Shown here piece by piece: positions 48,271 to 61,424 of a stretch of 64,000 nt of DNA. Source of the DNA: Prunus persica (lineage: Eukaryota; Streptophyta; Magnoliopsida; Rosales; Rosaceae); the NCBI RefSeq assembly GCF_000346465.2, contig NC_034016.1, positions 10,632,585-10,696,584 on the forward strand. The letters are read 5' to 3'. The notes under the pieces are model-generated. The model worked only from the letters and a program-made list of their open reading frames with translations. It made no database searches and was not told where the DNA came from. A program made the translations under genes and the position numbers. Positions within the stretch are counted from its first letter, which is position 1. Every line of letters starts with the position of its first letter.

Positions 48271-49916
48271 TATCAGACTTCCCCTACCCCTTTACTAATG
48301 CATTGTCCCCCACTCCCTGCATTCACCATACATTACTCCATATTTATCTTTTCTCTTGGCGTGGATTTTTTCTCTCTACTCTCTGCTACATATCTCTCCT
48401 GCAAAGCTAACTTGCATTGCACTTGTTGAACCTCAAATTCCAGTGGTTGACTTAAGAACCTTGACCACCCCAAGGTGTGGGAGTATGGAAGATTGAGAAT
48501 TCTAAAAACTAAAGAACATGGACATGAAGGACAAGTATCTTAATATTCTCTTGATTGAAGGTTGATAGGGATATAATTACAAAGATGATGCTTCTAGCCT
48601 TTTCTGGCTAAGAAGTGGTGTGTCCTTTATTTATGGGGATCCCCTCCATTTATAGGTTTCTTTTACAAGATATTTGTAAGTTGTGTTAAACGGCTTGGGG
48701 CTTATCCGACCATGTCATGCCTGAGTGTTCGTCCCATCATGTGGTTGGGCTAATTGGAGATTGCCATGTTTCAGTCGTGATGGTTTCACATGGTTTTAGT
48801 AAAAGGTGGGCTGCAGAGTAGTCTGTCCTCCGTCATATCTTGTTCGGAGACGAATGGGAAATCTACACGTGGGATCAGAGGTGACAAGAGTGGTGGTTCT
48901 AGAAGTGGTGTACTGTTCTTCTGTTAGGAGATAGAGCTGATGCTTACCCAAGCTGCTTTCTGTTTGGAGATAGAGCTGATGCCTATCCGAGCTGATCCCG
49001 TGTCTCATAAAACGCTCCCAAGAGGTTCCTGTAGCTCTTGAAATGCTTGTGAAGATGCTTCGTATTTTCAGCCATGGCCGCAGCTAAAATACAAAGTATT
49101 GCATGCTGCTGGTAAGTCCGCACTACTTTATAATTTCTTCACATCAATGGAAGATGCATACGAAATCATGTTCTATCTTGTAAGAATCGGCACGGTCCAA
49201 ATTGGATCAGTTTCATTTTAAAATCATGATCGAACCAATTATAATATAATGGTTTGATTCGTTTTAGTTTTGACAAAAGTCACAAAAAAAACCAAACAAA
49301 ACCAAACCAATTTAAGAAAATTTGGTTTAGGTAAAGCCCAATCTATTTCCTTTCGATTATTTCAACATTGTTTGTACAATTACGGTTTGAATCGGCCAAT
49401 TTCGTCGCCTTCGTCGGTTTAAGCAAGTTGTGAATTTGAATAAAAAATGCAAACCACCCCACATGTTAAAATATTTCCTTTAAACAATTGTATGGATATA
49501 AAATTTACCAACCGCATTATTAAATGGATATAGGAAAAGAAAAAAAAAAACATGTTAGTGAATGTCATCTAATTCTACAAAAACCTTTGTAAAACATTAT
49601 TTGAGGATCATGATTCATGACATAGGAGCCATTGTCATGTTATGAACCGAACAAAGGAGATAAGAAACCAACCACCATGATTGAAAACGAGACTGCTGTT
49701 GAACCTTGTCCTTATTGATCCACTCTTCAACTCTAAAATTTTTTTTTGTAAACTCTAAAATATAATTTAATTATAAGGACATCTATGTACAGATAGACAT
49801 TTATCAGTAAGACATTCTGGCTTGCTAATAATAAGATCCCATATGGACTAAAATATGAGTCCCAAATCAATGTCCAACATCCTCTCTATGAAATCCACTC
49901 CAACATTCTGGCTCCG
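48271..49916. other. Intergenic DNA upstream of the MMSDH-2 3' end
   Basis: Contains a short internal repeat (GGAGATAGAGCTGATGC at about 48927 and 48966) and a possible LTR-like stretch at 48430-49060. A stretch with ATCGGCACGGTCCAAATTGG-type motifs (49188-49400) resembles the MITE at 18424. No gene is supported. The last ~100 bp should be the MMSDH-2 3' UTR. Confidence 0.4.
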
Positions 49917-52900
49917 TCACTCCAGTAAATCCTTCCATTGTTGAGTCACAGTCTTGATCTGGGTGTAAAATTGAAGTCCAACTTTGCCTGAGGTTCAAAA
50001 ATCTCTAGCTTGAATTTCAGAGAGAGTTTTTAAAACTTCCCTATCTAATTTACTCAACATAATTGCCTCAAGTAAGGGTGGGCGTATAATTTACCATCAA
50101 AACTAAGATCACCAGCAAAAGATGGCCTGGAGCTAGTAAACAAGGAAAAGGGCAATGGAACTGATATAGGAACATTTATGCCAACCTGAACCAAATCCAG
50201 TTCAAATCAAATCACATTAAATAGAAGTTACATTCAATCAAATGTATCACGGCCAATAATTAATAGCAACTTTCATTACCTGGCCAACTTCAATCTCAGT
50301 CTGGAATTTTCTTGCAGCCACACCAGATGTTGTGAAAATAGAAGCTCCATTGCCATATCTATGAGACAAGGAGATATAAGTTTTAAAGGTTCTGGTACCA
50401 CTATGGAAATCAAGAGAGTTTCTCTGTTTGGAAATACTTATTTTTGTTGACGATGTTTATAGCCTCTTCGATGCTGTCAGCCTGGCAATCAGAAAAATTA
50501 AAATTTTAATCCGTCCTGACATGACTACACAACCAATTTGTCAATTAAGGAACAAGAGCTACGAATATCAACCTGCATACAAAGAAGAACAGGGCCAAAA
50601 ATTTCCTCCTGCACAACATAAGGTGTTAATATTGGACTAGGAGATCAAGACTAATTGAAAGTTCAAGTCTTCAACTGAAAAATCAGTAGACCTTATAACA
50701 CTCCATGTCAGCGGTAACATCAGATAAGATGGTGGGACCAATGAAGTTTCCACGCTCATACCCTGGAACCTGTTTTTTTACAAATCAATAATTCAAAATT
50801 AGAACAGCTAAAGCCCCTAAAATATATTGCAAACAACCAATTCTTAACCATAATAGAAAATCAGCAATGTAAATGCAAATGCCAAAACAAAAATAGAAAA
50901 GAAAGAAAGAAATGGTCATATACTTAACCACTGATATTTTGCAAAACTTGAGACAAAATTAGTGATATAGCATTGACCAAAAGAGCTACAGCCATGGCAA
51001 GAAATAATATAAAACTGAATTCGAGTTATATTAAAAAATGGAATAATCAACCCTTAAATGGAAACCCCCACCCCAAAGTTTGGTCATGCCACAGTTCTTC
51101 AATGCATACTAAAACTACTTTACATTCTGTTAAGAAAAAATGAATTTGTATTTCAGATAAAATATCCATGTCCTGCCATGTATGACAAAGTGGATTCGTC
51201 AGATTTGATTTTCTATAATACATAGCATTTATATTTACCATTATATGTAGGTGGCATTTTATACAACCATCCACAAACACAATATACCATCTTATCCATA
51301 GTTCTACGGGAATCAGGTGAAATCAGCCTTTCAAGCGGCGATCATGTATGACATACTCTTTTTCATCTGTCTCTATTCTTTTCCTAGGTGTGATCGATAC
51401 TTTTTAGCGACTGGTTATAAAAAATATTATACATTTTTTTTAATTGATTACTGTCCTTGAATAATGATCAGTGGCTCTTTTCAACTACTGTATACTATTT
51501 AATTATAAAAAATCAATTCTAGAAGGTTTAAGCCTTGTCTCACCAATAATAAACCGCCTCACATTACTCTTTCTCCTTGGGAGCACTAAGCACAATAAAA
51601 TCGCACTAAACATGGTGTAATATAAGAGAGAATGAAAAAACCTTACCACAATGTTTCTACCATCAAGCACCAGTTTTGCACCACTTTCAACACCTGTTTG
51701 AATCAATCTGCATATCTGTTCCTTCGCCTGTAAGTAATGAAGAATACAGGTAATTAGGAACTGATAATGAGCCAGACGCAACACTACAAGCATCCGATCT
51801 TACCAAAAAATTCTCAATCATGCTGCAAAGAAATGACTCAAAATTTGTTTCACTTATATACTACAACACGTATATAGGGTATCAATTATGTGAAGTAATC
51901 TGTGAAAGGTATGAATCATCTAAACCTGCTTGCTAATCACTGGACCAAGGTCTACATCTGGTTCTGTTCCAGCATTAACCTTAAGTGCTTTGGCACGCTC
52001 CACTAGTTTATCTTCCCTGGAAAGGTCATAACAATAACAAAACCCTCTTTACCGAATTATTTGATATTTAACAACCAAATTAGTTCTGACATGCTACTCA
52101 CACATGCACAGGGACATTATGCACAATAAACAGACACATATTTCTTATACATTAATTCAACAAAGTCGCATACCTAAGAAACTCAAATATATCCCTTCTT
52201 TATTTTAAATTTTGATTTGCACACCTTCAGAAGAGTGTCAATAGGACTTTGACATGCATAACAAATTAGATCCACTATTCTTTTCACATTTATTCTTTTC
52301 TTTTTGTTCTCCGGATACTTCCACCCTAAGTATGGGCATTGGGAGATCTCATCACAGTTGAAAACTGGCCTAGTTCTACCACCACAAACCTATGTTTAGC
52401 AGCCCCTGAGGTTAAGGAAATCAAACTCTTAGAGGTCAACCATATACAGTACTTTCAAACTAGATTTTGGTCATGCACACTAATCTCAGACTAAATTTAT
52501 TAATGAGATATGGAATATCATCAAAATTGGGTTGCATAAAGAATAGTTAGTCCATTTGGCGTTACAAATTAAAACAATCAATTAAGTATACACAAATTAC
52601 AATGAGGCATAACTCTTTTTTTCAACCAAGTAGTAGAGTTGAACTACGTTATTTTAGAAATTTACACAGCAAATATTTATATAAAAACAAATGTAATCAG
52701 AAATGTATATCAGAAATGGGATTGCAACAAATGCAACTTATTAAAAAAAAAAAAAAAAAAAGAGTACTGACGTTGGCTTCCAACAGACTATTCAGTAATG
52801 CTGTTACTAGGAAATACACTAATTTGACACAAATTAAATGCAGGCAGTCTCGTTTACATTAATAGGGAGTAACTGCAGCTCGGTAATACTAAACATAATT

Positions 52901-55900
52901 CTTTTTTTTGGAAATGAAATACTAGCAATAAATACTGCATATTGAGCACATCCAATTCTAAATGGATTGTAGGAAACAAAACTAACTTTCTGAAATAGTT
53001 TTCTAAATTCAAGATTGTTTCCAATAAACACTGAAACGAATTCACAAATTTCAGTCAAAGAGAATAGTTTCATCACTTATTAAATTATTCTTAAAAAAAA
53101 AACAAAGAAAAAAAGAAGGCAAGGGTAGGGATGCTGTAGCAAAGAAAATAATAATAATAAGGCATGCACCTACTTCATATAATCAATCATACACTTCTTA
53201 ATAAAATCATAACATCTCTAAAAAAGCAAAAACGATGACAATATTGAAGCAACATCCACTCACTACCAGAATCCTGATCCAGATAAGGTTCTTCTACAGA
53301 AATGTTTAGTCTTGCTGATTTTATTTTTTCATGGGCATGCAAACACCTTGAATCTACAGTACAGGTTTAAAAAGTATAGTAGGAATTTGTGTGTTCTAAG
53401 TATGGGTTCCATCTGACTACCATATGTCGGAAACCCAATAAAACCATATTAGTCTATCTTTCTATTCTTCTATCTGTATCCAAAGTGCACACAGAGGTGA
53501 AATAATTCATTCTCAGCGTTGCTATGTTTACAGTTTTTAACCTTCAATAGATATAACTCAAAAATACCAGGATTAAGGAAGTCTAAACATTGAATAAGGG
53601 GCAAAAATGCAATACCATAGACTTATGCCTCCGACAAAAACAACTGTACTGAGTGCCATACACTTTTGTCCTGCAGCACCAAAACCAGCAGCTCCTAGAG
53701 CATTCAAAGTAGCATCCATGCTTGCATCAGGCAGAACAACTGCATGATTTTTGGCCCCAACATTGGACTGAAGACAATAGTCAACCAGCCAATTTACATT
53801 GACTTCAACTACTGCATTGGTAAAAGTGCAACCACATTGCTCATAGTACGAATATTAGGTTTGTTAGGAAAGAAATGCTTGAAATTACCTGAATGCGTTT
53901 CCCTGTACCCAATGCTCGTGAATATATGTAAGCACCAGCCTTTCAAAATTTTGAAGAAGAAATGATCATGAAAAGTAAGCCCAAGTGAAAATGCAATAAA
54001 AAGAGCAAAATAAGACACGAGAATTTTGAGATCACAAAGCTAAAAAACTGTATGTTTCTACTATAATATGTATAGCACCAAAATACTATTCCGAACAGGA
54101 AACAAAGAAAACAAAGAGAAACTAAAGCTGAGATAAACAAAACAAAGAATGAAACATTACAGTCAAATGAATTATCATGTCAAAATCAAATATTCCTGTA
54201 GGGGTTGCTAGATATCAAGTTAGGATACATAATAAAAAAGAACCTGCATGAAGATGTACTGTGCATGGTACGTAATCTAAAGGACTTGCTTAAGATAAGT
54301 TTCTGGAATTTCAGTAAACCTAAGGTTGTGCAACTTACTAACTCAAATTTTAGTACAAAATTTGAGAATTATTTCATCTATGATATAAAATATTATTTTA
54401 TTCTATCATTAACTCATGGTCGAACCAATGATCCCTGACATTAAATCATTCTTCCAGGATGATGAACGATCCATGTTTTTAAAACATTGATCCATAGTGA
54501 AATAAAGCTCCTTATAGTACATCACTATAAATTATTGGCTGTGACCTCAAAAGTTGGACACATATTACAATTCGAGCTTACCTTCATGTAGCTATAAATC
54601 CACCATGTTTAGCTACATCATCCCACTACAATTAAAGGTCATTATTTTCTACCACTAGATGAAATGCAAACTTATAAACCGAAAAGGAGAAGGCAAAAAG
54701 GACATATTAGTCACAGATGTTTAACACTTGTGATACTTTTCATATAAACATAAGAAAACTGCAACTCGTAACAGTAGTTCAATTGAGGAATAACTTACTG
54801 CATTCGGTCCGACAAATGAGATAGCTTTAATATCATCATCATCAGAAATAGCATTGAGAATATCCTGCTCCGAATTAAAGTTTAAATAATGTCAAATTTT
54901 ACAGCGCAATAAGGACACGTTAACTGCTAAGGAATGTTGAATCATTAAAACAGAATAAGTTCAACTCCAGTTAAAAGTTAAAACTTCTGGATTAAGACAA
55001 GAAGAAAAGTGAATAACGCAAATGACATAGACCAAACAGAAGTGGATTTGTTTGTCACACATTCAATTGAAAAAAACCACATGATTTACTAAATAGTTAC
55101 AGCATCAAACATTTGGTGCAATTTAAAATGGTTTAATGGACTTAACAAAATCTGATAAATGATTGTTAAAAGCTTACATCAGTGCCATGGACAATGTTTA
55201 GCACACCATTAGGTAAACCAGCCTCAGTTGCTAATTCTGCAAGCATCACAGAAGCCCCTGAAAAACACAACAGAGTACGTCACTTCTTTTTAAGCACAAC
55301 CATATGCACCTGTAGTGAACCAATAAGTAGGTTGTCAAAAAGTCCTAGTGTTTAAAGGGAGAAAAAGGCATTAGAGGCAACCCATAATCCCAGTTGTTTT
55401 AATTTGCAATACTGTACTTAAAGTGAATAGAACAAAAAGAAGAAAAAATGAGGGCAAAAATATAAACAAATTGAGGGAGATACGAGGAGGAAGAATACCA
55501 AAGGCCCCAACCTCCAATGATCACCAACATGCAATACTCATCTACACTATAGACCAAAGAAAGACAATCCCTAGAGGGAAAAAAAATACACCCACAATAG
55601 ACAATTAGGAGATACAAGAAGAAGCCAACGGCTGTCCTTTCCAAATCACCAACTAGACTGATTAGTACAAGCGGATTAACCGATCTGACCAGAATAACCG
55701 AGAACCAGTAGGTTCGCCAGTTTTTATCATATCAGAACTGGCCAAAAATAATGAACCGGTTGGTTCAACAATGTACTGATACACCTGATCATGGTACTGC
55801 CCAGTTCATATGAAGTGTGTGTCTTTATGTTCAGTTGAACTTGAACCAGCCAATGCATATTATAAAGTAAGCATCATTACGCAACAAAAGCGTTGTTACG

Positions 55901-58122
55901 TATCCTGGATTCTAACATAGAGGATAAGTCATGGAGTTAAATAAAAATACATATGTTTATATACTGAAAGGATACAAATTTTAATGATCGTCTCAAAAAA
56001 AGTGCAAAACTGTGGATATGGAGTCCACATCAAAACTACAAAACAATTCTAGAGACAAAATTAATCACAACCAGACCAAAGCTAAACAATATGAAGGTAT
56101 ATACAAAAAAATGTGCATATATAATGTATTCACAAGCTCTCCCATGTCATTGGGGTTTTAGGTTAATTCTTGAATTGGCTTCCGCTTGGAATTTCACTAT
56201 GGGATGTAAAATTGGCTGAAGAGTACTGATATATGAATAATTACCCTCATGAGTTTTGAATATGTACAGTAGGCTTTTAGGAAAAATCCATGCCTATTAT
56301 CTCTAGTTTGAAAATTGACACAAAATCCCTACCAATATCATTTAAAACCCCAAAAAAATATATATATACAAATTACAAATTAAGAGAGAAAAAAGAGTTA
56401 AATTGAATGCATTATAATTCTAAGGAGCAAAAGCTGTAAAATTCAAATCACATTACTAGGATGGTTTTGGCAATCACCTGGATCCTTCTCTGATGGCTTT
56501 AGAATAAATGTATTGCCACATGTGACCGCAATAGGGAACATCTGCATATAAAAGGTGCATAAGAAAATACTTTTTAAAATTAAATCAAACTTTTCTCTTT
56601 CTTTTATTTTTGCAACAAAAAGTCTTTCTTGCACTATGTAAGATCCTAACCTTTGCATGAACACGATTAAAATACAAAACTTAACAATAACAATTAGTTT
56701 AATGGCAAATTGGAAATAGCTCAAATAAGTTCCAACTTATCACAGCAGGAACTGTTTGAGTGAATTTGCCCACACAGGTTTTTTGTTCAACATCTATGCA
56801 CCATGCATCTGTGCTCTGTGTTCTGCAAGCTCATAATTGTTGCACTATATTGTGTAAGCTTTTCAATTTCTCCATGTTTGCATTCCTTCTACTCTTGTGT
56901 TTAAATACAAGTAACCAACACTGTAGGTTGAAAGTAAGGGAATATATATCCCAAAACAAAGGGTATGGGGTACCCTACAACATCAAATGGGGGCTGAACT
57001 GAGAGCATAAAAAGACTTTATAAAATTAATTGAGGACTGAATCAGTGGGAGGTTTGACATGATGGCATCAAGCATATCATGAAGTTAAAAGAAGTGTATT
57101 GAGTACCAGAGATCCAACTAAAGCATGCATGCAGTAGAATCAGAGAATTCTATAGAAAAACGAAGCCATATTTTTACTCAATCTGTTGTGTAATCACCAT
57201 CCTGACGACAATTCGTTGTCTCATTTATAAGCTAATGAGAAAAATCAGCACCACTACTAATCACCTAATTAAGCATGTCTCTAGATCAAAACGATAGCCC
57301 AAAACTAACCAGAAAAGAAAAAAACAAATTAAATTTCAGCAAGCTTACCCATAAGGGAATCATGGCTGGAAAGTCAAAAGGGCAAATCCCAGCACAAACA
57401 CCGAGTGGCTCTCTAATGCTAAAGCTATCAACTCCATTGGTTACATTGGAAACAAACTCCCCCATCTGCAGCGTTGCCAGTCCACAAGCATGTTCCACCA
57501 CCTCTGCAAAAGGATATTAAAAAAACTTACAGGAGGTAACCATGACCAAGTAAAGGTTTTATAATTCAAACCACTGACCTAGCCCACGTAAGACATCACT
57601 GTATGCATCCTTCAATGCCTTTCCATGTTCACTTGTAATGCACATAGCAAGCTTATCCTAGGACAAAAATTGTTATAGCTCCCATTAGACTTTTTTTAAC
57701 CTAAATATTTCAACTTAAATTATGTAATCATAACATAAATTTTACAATGTCTCTCCGAATTAGCTCTTGGAACTTAAACATAATGCGCTGACGAGTAGTA
57801 ATAGGAGTATTTCGCCACAATGGAAAAGCACGTTTTGCTGAAAACACTGCAGCTTTGAACTCCTCATTTGTTGTTAAAGGAACTTGTGAAACAACTTGCT
57901 GCGTTGCCTGCCAAATAAAAGACATAGTTACCGAAAAGTTAAATTCACATAGACAAAATGAATAGGAAGTGTTTGTGTTTTCGCACTTACAGGGTTTAGA
58001 ACATCGATGGAGGTAAATGACTGTGAATCAACAAATCTGCCTCCTATGAGATTGGGAACTCTCTGTTTTACATCAAAGAAATTTCATGTGGAATCATATA
58101 GCAACCATTGACAAGATATATT

Positions 58123-58173
<51 letters not shown>

Positions 58174-58392
58174 ACGCCAATAATTCCTTATGCATGTATC
58201 ACCATGTATCAGTCACAGAAGTAGTTGGGATAATAAGACTTTGAAACGAAAAGTTAACTATGTTGAGTGGCCCTGTATTGAATAACATCTAGCTTACCTG
58301 GGGGTTGCACTGCCTCCAAGATGGTTCCGTAACTGCAGAGTAATTGTTTCTTACAAAAGATTTCTGCGTGCTCAAAGACTTGAAGTTTCTAA
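49917..58392 (-). CDS. Methylmalonate-semialdehyde dehydrogenase paralogue (copy 2), 18-exon body
   Basis: Exons on the minus strand: 58392-58298, 58062-57991, 57907-57746, 57657-57579, 57503-57349, 56541-56478, 55257-55178, 54864-54799, 53939-53889, 53767-53616, 52016-51926, 51727-51647, 50769-50692, 50608-50573, 50481-50438, 50358-50280, 50185-50095, 49987-49917. Apart from the first (95 nt, aligned to 98 nt) and last exon, lengths and phases equal copy 1, and the frame is open throughout. The first exon starts in phase 1 ([20 protein letters not shown]) and has no Met, so a coding exon must lie upstream; the only fitting one is the FAR1 ORF at 58868-59417. The catalytic Cys is kept ([11 protein letters not shown]). 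Several family-conserved sites differ: SFVGPNAAG for SFVGSNTAG, and [17 protein letters not shown] for [17 protein letters not shown]. The C-terminus is shorter (QWKDLLE). Likely a diverged paralogue, with uncertain activity and location. Confidence 0.85.
58131..58171. repeat. (GA)n microsatellite in an MMSDH-2 intron
   Basis: About 20 uninterrupted GA units between the second and third coding exons of MMSDH-2. Likely polymorphic. Confidence 0.97.
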
Positions 58393-58826
58393 CTGCAACA
58401 CAACACGCAATCACCCACTGTAAGGAAACCGAATCATTTCTTTTTGTTGAAAAGAAAATTTAAGAATTAGCTAAACCATATCAGCCAGTTAGCTCAATCA
58501 TCTCTAAACATAAGACTGTTTATAGCCTACATCGACGCTCCCCTTCAAGCTGGACAATAGTTCTTGGCTGAGTATATAGAAGCTCCAAAATTCTGAATAA
58601 ATCTTGGCTAGTCGTACCAAAACTACAAAACAACCAAATCATTTGCAACCCATATGATATCAACAACGAACTCATGAACCTACAACCCAAAGAGATATGC
58701 TAGATCGGATTGTAAACTATGAAGGACATCGTGGCTGATGGTTCACTAATAATAATTAGGCTGTTTTTCTTTTATTTTTCCTTTTACCTTTGAGAGAGTG
58801 AGAGCAGATTAAAGCTTAGCAGTCAA

Positions 58827-59417
58827 TTAAAGACTCTTTATATACTTCCTCAAATAAAGGTCTCTACCTGCCACGTTTCCTTGTCGAAGCTTTGCTTTAA
58901 CATTATAAACATGCTTCGGAGTTGATAAAAGATCCGGATTGCTTTGTCTTAATCTCTTTAGAATTTGGCGAGGTTTTAATCCAGATTCTGTCATCTCTTT
59001 AATTAGTAAAACTTCTCTCTCAGAGAAACGACGAGCAGAGGGATGTTCTGAAATGTCCTTCAAGGGTTCATGGTTGTGTGTTCCATTTTTTATGGTAAGT
59101 ACCCACAAGCCATCATCCTTTTTACCTACAGCCTCAAAAGGACAATTTGTCAGCCGAGAACCTGTTTTTTTCCTGCGGCTATGTTCACTGGAGGACTCAT
59201 CCATATGTTTCTGCCTGTTACGATAAACACCTCCTCTGTCACAGCCAAGGATAACTACTCTATCCCTCTTAGACTGCTTGATAGTTACAACATATCCCTG
59301 TGATACAGCAAAGTCCCCAACATGTTGAATGAGTTCGTCACGATCCACAAAAGTTCCAGGTGGAGGTGGAAGCATCTGCTGTGGATCATCTAACTCTGTG
59401 CATATCTGAAGGTCCAT
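58827..59417 (-). CDS. FAR1-type DNA-binding domain exon (alone, or first exon of MMSDH-2)
   Basis: An open frame of 196 codons from the ATG at 59417. It shows a FAR1/WRKY-GCM1-type zinc domain: DRDELIQHVGDFAVSQGYVV, RVVILGCDRGGVYR, LTNCPFEAVGKKDDGLWVLT and the closing IKNGTHNHEP (Cys...Cys...His-x-His). A helical linker typical of FAR1/MULE-derived proteins follows (SGLKPRQILKRLRQSNPDLL). No transposase or SWIM domain follows. A CAG|GTAGAG donor at 58868/58867 ends the frame after 550 nt, leaving one base of the next codon. That is exactly what the phase-1 acceptor at 58392 of MMSDH-2 needs, giving a 698-codon chimera. Reading past the donor adds only 13 codons (ending YLRKYIKSL) before the stop at 58827. 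The domain comes from Mutator transposase ancestry and binds DNA in FAR1/FRS regulators. The ORF is strongly supported; the fusion is inference. Confidence 0.85.
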   Translation of the reverse strand: MDLQICTELDDPQQMLPPPPGTFVDRDELIQHVGDFAVSQGYVVTIKQSKRDRVVILGCDRGGVYRNRQKHMDESSSEHSRRKKTGSRLTNCPFEAVGKKDDGLWVLTIKNGTHNHEPLKDISEHPSARRFSEREVLLIKEMTESGLKPRQILKRLRQSNPDLLSTPKHVYNVKAKLRQGNVAGRDLYLRKYIKSL

Positions 59418-59809
59418 CTTTAATAACTGGAAGACAAAACCTGCATCGAAACATCCTTATCATCATCACTCATGTATCATATTATCCCCGAATCCAAAGT
59501 TTCTTGCTTCTTCTTTTTTTCCTATAAGAAACAAAATTTTATTACTATCAAAATCCAGTGTCCCATATCCAGTGTAAAAGTTGAATTCAGTGACACATAC
59601 TCATGCATTGCGATATGGCTCCTTCATAAAAAAACAGAGAGGCTTTCTTTTTAAAAGTAAATTCGGATTTTGGATTTCCACACTGACCACCCATGCCTCT
59701 CTAATGTCAGATTGTCATAAAAGTAACGTGAGATGCATAACTACAGAAAAAGTAAAAGGATAATCACCTCATACAATAGCCTGAATATTCCCCTCAAACA
59801 TTTCATTTC
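59418..59809 (-). promoter_or_regulatory. 5' UTR with intron and possible uORF upstream of the FAR1 ATG
   Basis: GATGCAG|GTTTTG gives an acceptor at 59440, just upstream of the ATG. A candidate upstream exon 59809-59768 lies between TTCTTGCAG and GAG|GTGATT. Joining them yields a 19-codon uORF (MKCLRGIFRLLYEVLSSSY) whose stop ends 2 nt before the main ATG. Splicing here is predicted only from motifs. Confidence 0.4.
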
Positions 59810-61371
59810 CTGCAAGAAAAAAGCAAAAAAGAAAGAAAGAAAGAAAGAACACAGCGTCAAATAACTCGGGTTCTACTTTTCAATCAGCTCATTCCCAGAC
59901 TGTTTATGACTAGCCACACTTAATTCAAAGGTATTAAACGAATCTACTTCTACAAATTATAAAGGTTGATCCAATGTAATAAACAAAGGATGCTATATTA
60001 GCTCTCGCGCTTCAATCACAATTTACCATTTAGAAATTATGTTCTTTCAGGGCAAACTGAAAAGTAAATTATTGATACAGATGTATATTTACATTGAAGG
60101 TGAACAAGGAGTCCACATAAACAAAAACAACCAAATAAAATCAACTAAGAACTCAATATCTGGAGCACGCCCTGAATTTGAGTTATATGTATAGAAACAT
60201 CTTGCTCTTTTATTTAAGGGAAGGAGTGACTTTATTAAGTAAGCCAAAAAAGTACAAATGAAAGTTGAAACATCCATCAGTAGGCTGTCCACTGATGAAT
60301 GTTCCATTTTTACATTTATGTGGAGAAGAAGCGCACAAATTTACAGCGACAACATAACAAAAAGAAATATCATCTAAAGCCCCTACTAATGTGATTGACC
60401 TTCCCACTAAGAAATCTTTCTTCTTTCTTTTCACCGGTGATTTCAGGTTTTAAGCTTCCACCTTTCTGCATATAACCATAACAAGCACGGATACGCAGCT
60501 CGACCAACGTATCCCGTGTCCGATACGCTGGGAGACACGATACGTCGAGGATACGCAGAGATACGCACGGAATACGTATCCGAGTCAGATACCGGTATCC
60601 CAATTTTAAGATACTATTTAGGAAAAAATTAGAATTTAACACAAATTCAAAGTCTTGAACAACACGGGATACCTGTTTTGGAACTTCGAAGATCTTTTCC
60701 TGCAGATCTTTATCTTCTTTATATAAATAAAGAAGCAAAGCCGACCACCATCACATCAATTCATCTTCTTCACCAAAATAAAAGAAGCCAGGTTCTTCAA
60801 TTCATCTGGTGTGGTCGTGGTGGGTAGATTATTCGCAAATTTTGGTTCTGTCAGTTTCTCAAGCTGCTCTCTCTAATCTGTGTTTTTGGTGGCCGTCGGT
60901 ATGTTTCACCTCTCTCTCTCTGATATGTGTTCTCTGGTCAGCTGTTTTTTTTGGGTTAATTACAGTTGAGCAACTTGTAACCTCAAGACATGTTAATCCC
61001 TATTTTTTCAATTTTAACAATCACATATTCCTATCTTTTAAATTTATTACAATGTGATTCTACCATTATATTTCCATCAGATCTCTCCATTACTTGCCTA
61101 CGTAGCACTGTAGGTCCCATATTTTTTACATTTTTTAAATATTAATTTAAAAACCAAAAAAAAATCTCTCTTTGCGTTCCCCCGATCGAACCCATACCAC
61201 CCTCCCCCCCCCCCCCCGATTTCCCTTTATTTGCCGCTCTCTCTCTCTTCTCTCTGCTATCTACCCCTTTCTCTCTCTGCAAATTCAAAAACCAACAAAT
61301 TGGAAAGAAAAAAAAAATTGAACATTGTTTGCATCTGTGGTTGGGTTTGCGGGTTTGTTGGTGAAAAACAT
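59810..61371. other. Intergenic DNA left of the Gypsy element
   Basis: Contains the promoter side of the FAR1/MMSDH-2 gene, a short GAAA repeat (59830-59848), and a C14 run at 61204-61217 (G-run on the other strand). Short Ser/Leu open frames around 60809-61057 and 61231-61416 are not convincing. No gene called. Confidence 0.45.
60485..60605. repeat. Block of GATACG/CGTATC words on both strands
   Basis: Dense alternating GATACG, CGTATC and GATACC motifs (for example CGGATACGCAGCTCG, CGTATCCCGTGTCCGATACG, GAATACGTATCCGAG) form a partly palindromic GC-rich patch in AT-rich surroundings. It looks like a degenerate TE end of a type common in plants; the family was not identified. Confidence 0.45.
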
Positions 61372-61424
61372 TGTGGGAGCATATATTTTCGTCTCCAATC
61401 AGGGCACGCCACGTGAAAAAGAAG

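Noticed and set aside
58740..58810. Alternative first exon for MMSDH-2 ending CTCTCAAAG|GTAAAAG
   Set aside because: The frame that fits the phase-1 acceptor meets a TAA upstream before any ATG.
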